Both the position numbers and the translations under genes were made by a program. Below are positions 25,250 to 33,442 of a stretch of 35,889 nt of DNA, piece after piece (the stretch's first letter is position 1; each line of letters opens with the position of its first letter). This stretch comes from Flavobacteriaceae bacterium. GTDB taxonomy: Bacteria > Bacteroidota > Bacteroidia > Flavobacteriales > Flavobacteriaceae. Location of the stretch: positions 1 to 35,889 of the forward strand of contig CANGTL010000029.1 of the NCBI GenBank assembly GCA_947456815.1. Reading direction: 5' to 3'. Under the pieces are notes generated by a model. It saw only the letters and a program-made list of their open reading frames with translations. It made no database searches and was not told where the DNA came from.

Positions 25250-25825
25250 ATGACTCCAATTCTTGACAATATTTCTAAAATTGTAGACCTTACTTCCGAC
25301 GAAGAACATCAATTGCTATCTAAACTTGAAACAAAACAGTTTAAAGCAAAATCAATCATTCTGCACGCTGGAGAAGTTTGTAAATGCTCGTACTTCGTCA
25401 ATTCAGGTTTACTGCGTAGCTTTACCATCAACGATCATATTGTTGAACATATCTTGAGTTTCGCCTGCGAAGGCTGGTGGATTGGCGATATGTACAGCCT
25501 GCTTTCCCAAAAGCCCGGCAATCTGTTTGTCGAAGTTTTAGAAGACGCGGAAGTCGTTCTTTTATCCAAAGAAAACCAAGAAATACTTTATCAGGAAATA
25601 CCAAAACTAGAACGGTTCTTCAGAATCTTAACCGAAAATTCCTTGGTTGCCAATCAAGAGCGCCTCATGGATAATTTGAGTTTGTCGGCAGAAGAACGGT
25701 TTGAGAAATTTTGTAAAAAGTACCCTCCGCTAATTCAAAAAGTCCCGCAAAAACAAATCGCTTCTTATATCGGCGTGACTCCAGAGTTTTTTAGCAAGAT
25801 GAAATCTCGTCTCCTAAAAAGATAG
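25250..25825 (+). CDS. Crp/Fnr family transcriptional regulator
   Basis: A 191-residue protein with an N-terminal cyclic nucleotide-binding beta roll (about residues 20-115; SIILHAGEVCKCSYFVNSGL is the first part). A dimer helix follows, then a C-terminal winged-helix with KQIASYIGVTPEFFSKMKSR as its recognition part. The pocket lacks the cAMP-binding signature, as is usual in Bacteroidetes members, so the signal is unknown. It is the last gene of the purT set; the pirin gene follows after 96 bp with its own -7 box and may be a target. Confidence 0.9.
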   Translation: MTPILDNISKIVDLTSDEEHQLLSKLETKQFKAKSIILHAGEVCKCSYFVNSGLLRSFTINDHIVEHILSFACEGWWIGDMYSLLSQKPGNLFVEVLEDAEVVLLSKENQEILYQEIPKLERFFRILTENSLVANQERLMDNLSLSAEERFEKFCKKYPPLIQKVPQKQIASYIGVTPEFFSKMKSRLLKR

Positions 25826-25884
25826 TACATGAAAAACTTGCGTTTTCTTAATCTACATTAAGCAACAAAGCAAGTCTACGGTTG

Positions 25885-25892
25885 TAAATTTG
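25885..25892 (+). promoter_or_regulatory. -7 box of the pirin gene
   Basis: TAAATTTG, 30 bp upstream of the pirin ATG. No clear -33 element, which would fit activation by a regulator; this is inference. Confidence 0.45.
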
Positions 25893-25921
25893 TATTCAAA
25901 TAAATACTAAATTTATCCATC

Positions 25922-26638
25922 ATGAAAAATACAATCTTACACAAAGCCAACACGCGCGGACATGCTGATCACGGTTGGCTCAATGCACATCACACTTTTA
26001 GTTTTGCTAGTTACTACGATCCGAATCGCGTTCAGTTTGGTGTCTTACGCGTTTTAAACGACGACATCGTTGCCGCAGGAATGGGCTTCGGCACACATCC
26101 ACATGATAACATGGAAATTATAACCATTCCGCTAGAAGGCGACTTAGCGCACAAAGACAGCATGGGAAATACCGAAGTGATTAAATTCGGCGATGTTCAA
26201 GTCATGAGTGCTGGCACAGGAATCCAACATTCCGAATTCAATCCGAATCACGACCAAAGAACCAATCTGTTGCAGATATGGGTGTTTCCGAAAGAAAGAA
26301 ATGTCGAGCCGCGATACCAACAAATTACACTTGATACCTCAGATCGTCACAATAAGTTCCAACAAATTCTTTCGCCAAATTCAGATGATGATGGCGTTTG
26401 GATTCATCAAGATGCGTGGTTTCATATGGGCAATTTAGATGTTGGAACAACCGCAAATTACGAGAGAAAATTGGATGGCAATGGCTTATATATTTTTGTA
26501 ATCAAAGGCGACGTAAAAGTTGACGGGCAACTACTTGAACAACGCGATGGCCTAGGAATTACTGACTTCAACGAAGTGACTTTTGAAGCTTGTTCAGATG
26601 CAGAACTTTTGTTGATGGAGGTTCCCATGAATGTTTAA
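25922..26638 (+). CDS. Pirin family protein
   Basis: A 238-residue bicupin. The N-terminal cupin keeps the pirin metal ligands: the two histidines of GTHPHDNME and His and Glu in GTGIQHSEFN. The opening NTRGHADHGWLNAHHTFSFA is a strong family signature. Bacterial pirins such as YhhW act as quercetin 2,3-dioxygenases in vitro; the natural substrate is unknown. It lies downstream of a Crp-like gene and upstream of an FMN reductase on the same strand, a set that suggests redox or aromatic-compound handling. Confidence 0.93.
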   Translation: MKNTILHKANTRGHADHGWLNAHHTFSFASYYDPNRVQFGVLRVLNDDIVAAGMGFGTHPHDNMEIITIPLEGDLAHKDSMGNTEVIKFGDVQVMSAGTGIQHSEFNPNHDQRTNLLQIWVFPKERNVEPRYQQITLDTSDRHNKFQQILSPNSDDDGVWIHQDAWFHMGNLDVGTTANYERKLDGNGLYIFVIKGDVKVDGQLLEQRDGLGITDFNEVTFEACSDAELLLMEVPMNV

Positions 26639-26691
26639 ATCAAGGTATAATAATTTAATTATCGAAAATGAACTCCTATTAAATTCCCAAA

Positions 26692-27219
26692 ATGAAAAAA
26701 ATTATTGCCTTTGCCGGTTCTTCAAGCAAAAATTCTATTAATAAACAATTAGTCACGCACGTAGCGCATCAATTTGGAAATGTTACGTGTGAAATCCTTG
26801 ACTTAAATGATTATGAAATGCCCATTTATTCTGCGGACCGCGAATTAGAAAATGGCATGCCAAAATTAGCCGTCGACTTTTTTGAAAAACTAGGTTCAGC
26901 GGATTTAATTCTAATTTCATTGGCGGAACATAACGGCGCCTATAGCGCTGCTTTTAAGAATATTTTCGATTGGACTTCACGGCACAACAACAAATTATTT
27001 CAACAAAAACCGATGCTTTTGATGGCGACTTCTCCCGGTCCACGTGGCGGATTAGGCGTTCTTGAAATTGCAAAAGATCGTTTCCCCCGTCACGATGCAA
27101 ATTTGGTTGCGACCTTTTCATTGCCCAGTTTTCGAGATAATTTTGATTCCGCAATCGGAATCACCAATGAAGCATTAAAAATCGAATTGCAATCGATTGT
27201 AAAAGCTATTGTTTTCTAA
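26692..27219 (+). CDS. NAD(P)H-dependent FMN reductase-like oxidoreductase
   Basis: A 175-residue flavodoxin-fold protein of the NADPH-dependent FMN reductase family. FMN phosphate binding is seen at IIAFAGSSSKNSIN (about residues 3-16), and the flavin-contact loop is in SLAEHNGAYSAAFKNIFDW (about 76-94), where the usual PEYN is AEHN. The later MATSPGPRGG segment is also typical. It would reduce FMN or quinones with NAD(P)H. It lies 53 bp after pirin and may be co-expressed. Confidence 0.88.
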   Translation: MKKIIAFAGSSSKNSINKQLVTHVAHQFGNVTCEILDLNDYEMPIYSADRELENGMPKLAVDFFEKLGSADLILISLAEHNGAYSAAFKNIFDWTSRHNNKLFQQKPMLLMATSPGPRGGLGVLEIAKDRFPRHDANLVATFSLPSFRDNFDSAIGITNEALKIELQSIVKAIVF

Positions 27220-27236
27220 TAAAAATGCTACTTTTG
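27209..27236 (+). promoter_or_regulatory. Promoter of fabD
   Basis: TTG (27209-27211), a 17-base spacer and TACTTTTG (27229-27236), overlapping the end of the upstream gene. The leader to the ATG is about 65 bases. Confidence 0.55.
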
Positions 27237-27305
27237 CTTTTCAAAATTTGAAACAAAAACTAACTATTTGGCATTGATGAAATGCTGAAATAAATACCGA
27301 ATCAA

Positions 27306-28178
27306 ATGAAAGCATACGTTTTTCCTGGCCAAGGAGCGCAATTTACCGGAATGGGTAAAGAATTATATGAAACTTCGACTCTCGCAAAAGAACTATTTGA
27401 AAAGGCCAATGATATTCTCGGATTCCGTATTACAGATATCATGTTTGAAGGAACTGCAGAGCAGTTGAAAGAAACCAATGTTACTCAACCTGCCGTTTTT
27501 TTACATTCTGTGATCTTAGCCAAAACGTTACAAGACTTCAAACCAGAAATGGTCGCTGGACATTCTTTGGGTGAATTTTCTGCTTTGGTTGCCAATGGCG
27601 CTTTGTCTTTTGAAGATGGATTGAAATTGGTATCACAACGGGCGCAAGCCATGCAAAAAGCTTGTGAAATAAAACCTTCAACCATGGCGGCTGTTTTGGG
27701 ATTAGATGACAAAATTGTGGAAGATGTTTGTGCGTCAATTGATGGAATTGTGGTCGCTGCAAATTATAACTGTCCAGGGCAATTGGTTATTTCAGGTGAA
27801 TTCTCAGCCGTTGAAAAAGCCTGCGAAGCGATGAAAGAAGCGGGCGCTAAACGCGCATTGTTATTGCCTGTTGGTGGTGCTTTCCACTCGCCAATGATGG
27901 AGCCTGCTAGAGAAGAATTGGCGGCGGCTATTGAAGCTACGACCTTTTCAAATCCCATTTGTCCCGTATATCAGAATGTGACTGCGTCTGCAGTTTCAGA
28001 CCCCAATGAAATCAAAAAGAATTTGATTATACAACTGACCGCGCCTGTTCGTTGGACGCAGTCGGTGCAACAAATGATAGCCGACGGAGCTACTTCATTT
28101 ACAGAAGTTGGTCCTGGAAAAGTTTTGGTTGGATTGGTGAATAAAATAGACCGAGAAGTCGAAACAATTTCCGCATAA
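27306..28178 (+). CDS. fabD: Malonyl-CoA:ACP transacylase
   Basis: A 290-residue cytosolic enzyme that loads malonyl onto acyl carrier protein for fatty acid synthesis. The nucleophile Ser87 is in GHSLGE and the catalytic His194 in GGAFHSPMM; the N-terminal PGQGAQFTGMGKEL is typical. Length is slightly short of the E. coli form but normal for Bacteroidetes. It has its own promoter and a strong terminator and is not next to other fab genes. Confidence 0.96.
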   Translation: MKAYVFPGQGAQFTGMGKELYETSTLAKELFEKANDILGFRITDIMFEGTAEQLKETNVTQPAVFLHSVILAKTLQDFKPEMVAGHSLGEFSALVANGALSFEDGLKLVSQRAQAMQKACEIKPSTMAAVLGLDDKIVEDVCASIDGIVVAANYNCPGQLVISGEFSAVEKACEAMKEAGAKRALLLPVGGAFHSPMMEPAREELAAAIEATTFSNPICPVYQNVTASAVSDPNEIKKNLIIQLTAPVRWTQSVQQMIADGATSFTEVGPGKVLVGLVNKIDREVETISA

Positions 28179-28198
28179 TCATCAACTCTATTTGAAAT

Positions 28199-28237
28199 AA
28201 AATCCTCATAAACAAATGTTTGTGAGGATTTTGTTTT
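28199..28237 (+). terminator. Terminator of fabD
   Basis: A 15-base stem (28199-28213 with 28218-28232; core AAAATCCTCA / TGAGGATTTT, one mismatch), a 4-base loop and a T tract. Confidence 0.85.
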
Positions 28238-28245
28238 TACATTTG
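28238..28245 (+). promoter_or_regulatory. -7 box of the M23 peptidase gene
   Basis: TACATTTG begins right after the fabD terminator and lies 24 bp before the ATG at 28270. Together they exclude the longer frame that opens at 28216 within the terminator. Confidence 0.5.
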
Positions 28246-28269
28246 ATTGATAATACTAATTCAAATCCT

Positions 28270-29706
28270 ATGAGACTCAGCTTCAAAGACTTTACGATAG
28301 GAACAACTTGTATCTTTCTATTTTCTGCTATTTCACTATTTGGACAAATTGAAAACAAATCTTCTCAAATAGATAGTGGCGGTTACGAATACAACAAAAA
28401 CGATGCGCAGAATCCATGTATTAGTGCCGACGAATATGCAAGAATTGAAAATGAAATCAACGTCAATTTGGAGAAAATTGGGATTGCCAATCGAACTTCT
28501 AATAGTCCTCTAACTACTTCCCTTTCTTGGCCTTTGCGCCCTGCACCTATTTTTTCGCAATGTAATTACCATTTTATTGCAGCCTATGTCGATCAAAATA
28601 CTGCCGCGACCGCTATACAAGATTACAATTGCGAATCGAATACTTATGATGGGCATCAAGGAACCGATATATCGATTTGGCCGTATGCTTTTTACAAAAT
28701 GGACAATAGTCAAGTTGAAGTTATAGCAGCAGCGCCCGGCACTATCATTCAGCGCGCAGACGGTAATTTTGACAGAAATTGTGTTGTGAATACTATCCCT
28801 GCGAATTCCATTATTATTCAGCATGCAGATGGGACCTATGCGATGTATTGGCATATGAAGAGCGGTAGTGTTACTTCAAAAATAGTCGGACAAACAGTTG
28901 TTGCCGGCGAATATTTGGGAGTTGTAGGGAGTTCAGGTAGTTCTTCTGGCCCTCATTTGCATTTTGAAATTCGAACATCATCAGCGACCAATTCCTATAA
29001 AGATCCTTTTGCTGGAACATGTAACTTACTGAATCCGACCTCTTGGTGGGCTAGTCAAAATGCACATACAAATCCAGCATTGTTTAAAGTTTCAGTAAAC
29101 ACTACCGATTTGGTTGCGCCTGGGTGTCCAACAACGGAAACACCAAATGAAAGTGATTCGTTCACCATTCCGTTTCAAGGTGCAGGTTTGGCTCCCGGTT
29201 ATGCTAAGTTTTATATTTTTCTTAGAGAAGCCACTGTAGGCACAAGCGTTAACTTAAAAATAGTAAACCCAAATGGAAGTACCTTTAACAGCTGGACCTA
29301 TTCGATTACGAATTTCTACGAGGTAAGTTATTGGGGATTTTCAAAAGTACTACCCACAAATCCCGGGCTTTATACTTTTCAAGCCACTTATAATGGGGTA
29401 ACTTGTTCAACGACATTTCAAATACAAAATCCATTGGGTATTTCTAACAGGGAGTTGACAGATCTGATACTTTACCCAAATCCTACTGAAGCTCAATTTA
29501 ATTTGATTGGAAATACAATTGAAAACGGAAATTACTCCCTTTCGTTAATCACTATTTCAGGTCAAATCATCAAAACAGAACGATTTGAAATTCAAAACAA
29601 CAAATTAGAAAAGTCGATAAATATTTCTGAATTTCCAAGGGGAATTTACTTTTTAGAAGTAAATGGACCCAATTCTAAAATGGTAAAGAAAGTCAGTAAA
29701 CAATAA
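28270..29706 (+). CDS. M23 family metallopeptidase with T9SS type A sorting domain
   Basis: A 478-residue secreted protein with a signal peptide (about residues 1-25, ending LFGQ). The LytM/M23 zinc site is complete: His129 and Asp133 in GHQGTDISI, and His229 and His231 in GPHLHFEIR. It probably cuts peptidoglycan cross-bridges or small peptides of other bacteria. A beta domain of about 110 residues follows, and the last 75 or so residues are a T9SS type A sorting domain (LILYPNPTEAQFNLIGN to RGIYFLEVNG and a basic tail). The start at 28270 is set by the signal peptide and the -7 box. Confidence 0.92.
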   Translation: MRLSFKDFTIGTTCIFLFSAISLFGQIENKSSQIDSGGYEYNKNDAQNPCISADEYARIENEINVNLEKIGIANRTSNSPLTTSLSWPLRPAPIFSQCNYHFIAAYVDQNTAATAIQDYNCESNTYDGHQGTDISIWPYAFYKMDNSQVEVIAAAPGTIIQRADGNFDRNCVVNTIPANSIIIQHADGTYAMYWHMKSGSVTSKIVGQTVVAGEYLGVVGSSGSSSGPHLHFEIRTSSATNSYKDPFAGTCNLLNPTSWWASQNAHTNPALFKVSVNTTDLVAPGCPTTETPNESDSFTIPFQGAGLAPGYAKFYIFLREATVGTSVNLKIVNPNGSTFNSWTYSITNFYEVSYWGFSKVLPTNPGLYTFQATYNGVTCSTTFQIQNPLGISNRELTDLILYPNPTEAQFNLIGNTIENGNYSLSLITISGQIIKTERFEIQNNKLEKSINISEFPRGIYFLEVNGPNSKMVKKVSKQ

Positions 29707-29739
29707 AAAAAATCCCGAATTCAAATTAGGGATTTTTTA
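29707..29739. terminator. Bidirectional terminator between the M23 gene and galE
   Basis: A stem, AAAAAATCCC (29707-29716) with GGGATTTTTT (29729-29738), with further AT pairing inside. Its A and T runs serve both convergent transcripts. Confidence 0.85.
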
Positions 29740-29772
29740 TCTTATAATCTAACAGTCTTAAAGTCTTACAAT

Positions 29773-30786
29773 CTATCTTCTGATTTTTTGCTCCCATTTC
29801 CATGCGCTGGTTAGAGCTTGCTCTAAAGTAGATTGTGCTTTCCAACCAAGAAATTCATTGGCTTTATCGGTATTGGCGTAGGCAGTAATGATATCACCTT
29901 CTCGTCGTCCAACAATTTTATAAGGTAATTTCTGACCACTTACTTTTTCGAAAGTATTGATCACTTCTAGCACAGAACTTCCGGTTCCGGTTCCCAAATT
30001 GAAAACTTCAACCTTCGCAAGATTCTTTTTATTAATTAAGCGTTGCAATGCAATGACGTGCGCTTTGGCTAAGTCAACTACATGAATATAATCGCGAATG
30101 CAAGTTCCGTCTGGCGTAGGATAATCATCGCCGTAAACTGATAATTCTTGACGCAAGCCGATTCCAGTTTGTGTGATAAAGGGAATAAGATTTTGAGGAA
30201 CACCAATTGGCAATTCACCTATTTCAGCTGATGGATGCGCACCCATTGGGTTGAAATACCGCAATAATACAGAATTAATGCCGCTAACTTTACACACTTC
30301 ATTGATAATTTCTTCTCCTATTTGCTTGGTATTTCCATAAGGAGAAAGCGCTGGTTGGATAGGAGCATCTTCGGTAATTGGCATTTTTTCTGCTTCACCG
30401 TATACGGTGCACGATGAACTAAATATAAAGTTGGCTTCGGGCTTTTGCTGCAATTCTTGAAGTAGGTAAACCAATGTAGAAATGTTGTTTTCATAATACA
30501 ACAGCGGGTTTTCTACACTCTCATTGACTGCTTTTGAAGCAGCGAAATGGATAACCCCAGCGAGATCTGAATGCTTCCTAAAGAAGTTCTGCACTGCCGC
30601 TTTTTCCCGTAGATCCATTTTTTCGAAAATAGGCATTTTTCCTGTGATGGCGACGATTCCTTTTAGAACATCCTCAGAAGAATTGGAAAGATTATCGATG
30701 ATGACTACTTCGAAACCTTCGTTTTGCAATTCGACTACGGTATGTGAACCGATAAATCCTAAACCTCCTGTAACTAATACTTTCAT
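29773..30786 (-). CDS. galE: UDP-glucose 4-epimerase
   Basis: A 337-residue short-chain dehydrogenase-type epimerase that interconverts UDP-glucose and UDP-galactose. NAD binding is at TGGLGFIGSHT (residues 6-16), and the catalytic Ser (SSSCTVYG, about 124) and Tyr150 and Lys154 (YGNTK) are present. The C-terminal RREGDIITAYANTDKA is typical. It lies 147 bp downstream of a DegT-type aminotransferase on the same strand, with a family A repeat between them. Supply of galactose for cell-surface polysaccharide is the likely role. Confidence 0.95.
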   Translation of the reverse strand: MKVLVTGGLGFIGSHTVVELQNEGFEVVIIDNLSNSSEDVLKGIVAITGKMPIFEKMDLREKAAVQNFFRKHSDLAGVIHFAASKAVNESVENPLLYYENNISTLVYLLQELQQKPEANFIFSSSCTVYGEAEKMPITEDAPIQPALSPYGNTKQIGEEIINEVCKVSGINSVLLRYFNPMGAHPSAEIGELPIGVPQNLIPFITQTGIGLRQELSVYGDDYPTPDGTCIRDYIHVVDLAKAHVIALQRLINKKNLAKVEVFNLGTGTGSSVLEVINTFEKVSGQKLPYKIVGRREGDIITAYANTDKANEFLGWKAQSTLEQALTSAWKWEQKIRR

Positions 30787-30815
30787 TCTTGTTCTATGGT
30801 TGTTGATGAGGAGAA

Positions 30816-30928
30816 TGCCCTAGCCCTGATTGTAGTGGAAATCCTTTTTTGTTTTAGAAAATGCCTCTCGACTGCACTCAGGGTGACAAAAACAAAAAAG
30901 ATTGCAACGGAAAGCAGGAATTAGCTCC
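30816..30928 (-). repeat. Dispersed intergenic repeat, family A, copy 4
   Basis: On the minus strand it has GGAGCT, arm CTTTCCGTTGCAATCTTTTT, a central GTCACCCTGAGTGCAGTCGA hairpin, and arm ACAAAAAAGGATTTCCACTA with CAATCAGGGCTAGGGCA at the end. It is the most complete copy: it matches copy 3 through the middle and copy 1 at the right end. It fills most of the 147-bp gap between the aminotransferase and galE. Confidence 0.8.
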
Positions 30929-30933
30929 TAAAT

Positions 30934-32064
30934 TTATTTAAAAAATTCTAAAACGGCGTTGGTTATATATTGAATTTGCTCATCATCCAATTCGGTGTGC
31001 ATTGGAAGTGAAATGACTTCTTTGATTAACTGATTTGTCACTGGAAAATCTTCCTCTTTATATCTTGGGTCCGTGTACGCTTTTTGACTGTGCAACGGAA
31101 TTGGATAATAGATCGCACATGGGATTTCCTTGTCTAACAAATGTTGCATTAAGGCATCGCGGTCGCCATCGATAATTCGCAACGTGTATTGGTGAAAAAC
31201 GTGGCAATCGCATATATCACAAATGGAAGGCGCGATGATATTTTTGTGACCTTCGAAAGCAGCGGTGTATTTTCTTGCCGCATTTTGACGTGCTTGACAA
31301 TACGCATCTAAATGAGGTAATTTTGCATTTAAAACGGCAGCTTGAATGCTGTCTAAACGAGAGTTTACGCCAACAACATCATGATGATAACGTACGTACA
31401 TCCCATGATTTACTATACCGCGAATTTTGTGCGCCAACGCATCGTCATTAGTAAAAATCGCTCCGCCATCGCCGTAACAGCCAAGATTTTTAGACGGAAA
31501 AAAGGAAGTGGAAGCGACATGTCCGATGGTTCCTGCTTTCTTTTTGGTTCCGTCAGAAAATTTACAATTCGCTCCGATGGCTTGGGCGTTGTCTTCAATT
31601 ACGTACAAATTGTGTTCTTTCGCTATTTTCATAATCGCTTCCATATTGGCAGCGCGACCGAACAAGTGTACGGGGACAATTGCTTTGGTTTTTGGCGTAA
31701 TCGCTTTCTTTATCGCTTCGATTGAAATGTTCATATTGACCATATCTACATCTACCAAAACAGGCGTCAATTGTAATAAAGCAATCACTTCAACAGTTGC
31801 AGCGAAAGTAAAATCGGCTGTGATTACTTCATCGCCAGGTTTCAAATCCAATCCCATCATCGCTATTTGCAACGCATCTGTTCCGTTGGCGCAAGGAATG
31901 ACGTGCTTTACATCGAGATATTCTTCGAGGTTTTTTTGGAAAGATTGAACTTGAGGTCCATTGATATAAGTGTTGGTATCTAAAACTTCTTGAATGGAAG
32001 CATTCACCGTTGTTGCAATTTTTTGGTATTGACTTTTGAGGTCAACCATTTGGATTTTTTTCAT
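30934..32064 (-). CDS. DegT/DnrJ/EryC1/StrS family aminotransferase
   Basis: A 376-residue PLP-dependent sugar aminotransferase family protein. Lys192 in STSFFPSKNLGCYGDGGA is the PLP lysine; ANGTDALQIA (59-68) and EDNAQAIGA (157-165) are typical. These enzymes make amino sugars for surface polysaccharides from nucleotide keto-sugars. I start at the ATG at 32064 because a promoter with its -7 box at 32087-32094 would begin transcription downstream of the earlier ATG at 32085. It shares strand and probable function with galE and diverges from waaA. Confidence 0.92.
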   Translation of the reverse strand: MKKIQMVDLKSQYQKIATTVNASIQEVLDTNTYINGPQVQSFQKNLEEYLDVKHVIPCANGTDALQIAMMGLDLKPGDEVITADFTFAATVEVIALLQLTPVLVDVDMVNMNISIEAIKKAITPKTKAIVPVHLFGRAANMEAIMKIAKEHNLYVIEDNAQAIGANCKFSDGTKKKAGTIGHVASTSFFPSKNLGCYGDGGAIFTNDDALAHKIRGIVNHGMYVRYHHDVVGVNSRLDSIQAAVLNAKLPHLDAYCQARQNAARKYTAAFEGHKNIIAPSICDICDCHVFHQYTLRIIDGDRDALMQHLLDKEIPCAIYYPIPLHSQKAYTDPRYKEEDFPVTNQLIKEVISLPMHTELDDEQIQYITNAVLEFFK

Positions 32065-32086
32065 GAAGCAATAAATTAAATGCACG

Positions 32087-32116
32087 CAAAATTAGTAATT
32101 AATTGATGGGCAACAA
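32087..32116 (-). promoter_or_regulatory. Promoter of the DegT-type aminotransferase gene
   Basis: On the minus strand TTG (32114-32116), a 19-base spacer and TAATTTTG (32087-32094) match the consensus. Confidence 0.65.
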
Positions 32117-32163
32117 TAAAAATTCTACAAACTAATGTATTTTAGCGACACAATTTAGGGGCT

Positions 32164-33432
32164 ATGTTTTTTTTGTATAATCTGTTGGTGACTTTTACTG
32201 GTTTTTGTATTAAAATCTTGGCTGTTTTCAATCCGAAAATTGGGCAATTTGTGGTTGGCAGAAAGAACGTATTTGACACTTTGGCGACTAGAATTGATGC
32301 TACAGACAAAACCATTTGGTTTCATGCCGCCTCTCTAGGCGAATATGAGCAAGGATTGCCATTGATGGAGAAAATGAAGTCGCTCTATCCGAATCATAAA
32401 CTAGTATTGACATTTTTTTCACCTTCAGGCTATGAGGTTCGAAAGAACAATACGGTTGCTGATGTAACAGTATATTTGCCTTTAGACACAAAAAGTAATG
32501 CAGAAAAATTTATCGATTTGGCGCATCCTGAAATGGTGTTTTTTATCAAATATGAGTATTGGCCGAATTACTTGAAAACCTTAAAAAGCCAATCTATTGC
32601 GACCTATTTGATTTCAGGAGTTTTTAGAAAAGACCAGTCATTTTTTAAATGGTATGGCGGATTTTATAGAAAAGCTCTGGATGCTTTTGAACATTTCTTT
32701 GTGCAAAATTCCAATTCAAAGGACTTACTACTTCAATTAGGAAAATCAAACGTATCGGTTTCTGGCGACACCAGATTTGATCGCGTAGCCGCTATTTTGG
32801 GAAAAGACAATCAACTGGATTTTATTTCGGAATTCAAAAATAAACAGCTCACTATTGTAGTTGGAAGTTCATGGCCTAAGGATGAAAAGATCTTGGTGAA
32901 CTATATAAATTCATCTACCCAACAGGTAAAATTTATTATTGCGCCGCACAATATCAAATCAGATCAAATTCAAGAATTACAAAAATCGATTACAAAAAAA
33001 ACGGTTCTATTTTCGGACAAAGAAGGAAAAAACTTGAGCGAATTTGATGTGTTTATTATTGACACTATTGGGATTTTAACCAAAATTTATAGTGAAGCAG
33101 ATATTGCTTATGTTGGTGGTGGTTTTGGAAATCCTGGCGTTCACAATCTATTAGAACCTGCTACTTTTGGCGTTCCGATTGTTCTTGGACCAAATTATTC
33201 CCATTTTGCTGAAGCCACAGCATTGGTAAATTTGGGTGGATGTGATGTTATATTAAACGAGAATGACTTGAAAGAAATATTCGATAATTTAATTCAAAAT
33301 ACAGATGTTAGACGGGAGAAAGGCCATATTTGCAGCACTTTTGTGAAGATGAATACGGGTGCGTTAGATATTATTCTCAATTACATTTCAAACCGATCGT
33401 TAAAAAAAAAAGTTACAGTCATAATTAATTAA
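32164..33432 (+). CDS. waaA: 3-deoxy-D-manno-octulosonic acid (Kdo) transferase
   Basis: A 422-residue GT-B glycosyltransferase of family GT30 that adds Kdo to lipid A in LPS synthesis, at the inner face of the inner membrane. An N-terminal membrane anchor (about residues 1-22) precedes the catalytic Glu60 in HAASLGEYEQG. The Kdo-transferase VSGDTRFDRV and the C-terminal YVGGGFGNPGVHNLLEPATF with GPNYSHFAEA are hallmarks. A weak -7 box, TATTTTAG, lies upstream at about 32138. The S46 peptidase gene follows after 10 nt. Confidence 0.93.
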   Translation: MFFLYNLLVTFTGFCIKILAVFNPKIGQFVVGRKNVFDTLATRIDATDKTIWFHAASLGEYEQGLPLMEKMKSLYPNHKLVLTFFSPSGYEVRKNNTVADVTVYLPLDTKSNAEKFIDLAHPEMVFFIKYEYWPNYLKTLKSQSIATYLISGVFRKDQSFFKWYGGFYRKALDAFEHFFVQNSNSKDLLLQLGKSNVSVSGDTRFDRVAAILGKDNQLDFISEFKNKQLTIVVGSSWPKDEKILVNYINSSTQQVKFIIAPHNIKSDQIQELQKSITKKTVLFSDKEGKNLSEFDVFIIDTIGILTKIYSEADIAYVGGGFGNPGVHNLLEPATFGVPIVLGPNYSHFAEATALVNLGGCDVILNENDLKEIFDNLIQNTDVRREKGHICSTFVKMNTGALDIILNYISNRSLKKKVTVIIN

Positions 33433-33442
33433 ACGCAACAAT

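Noticed and set aside
28216..28269. Longer N-terminus for the M23 peptidase
   Set aside because: The extra codons lie in the fabD terminator and -7 box; the signal peptide begins at 28270.
31508..31948. 146-residue open frame antisense to the DegT-type aminotransferase
   Set aside because: Shadow of a strongly conserved gene; no promoter or recognisable domain. The same holds for the antisense frame at 17417-17857 within pruA.
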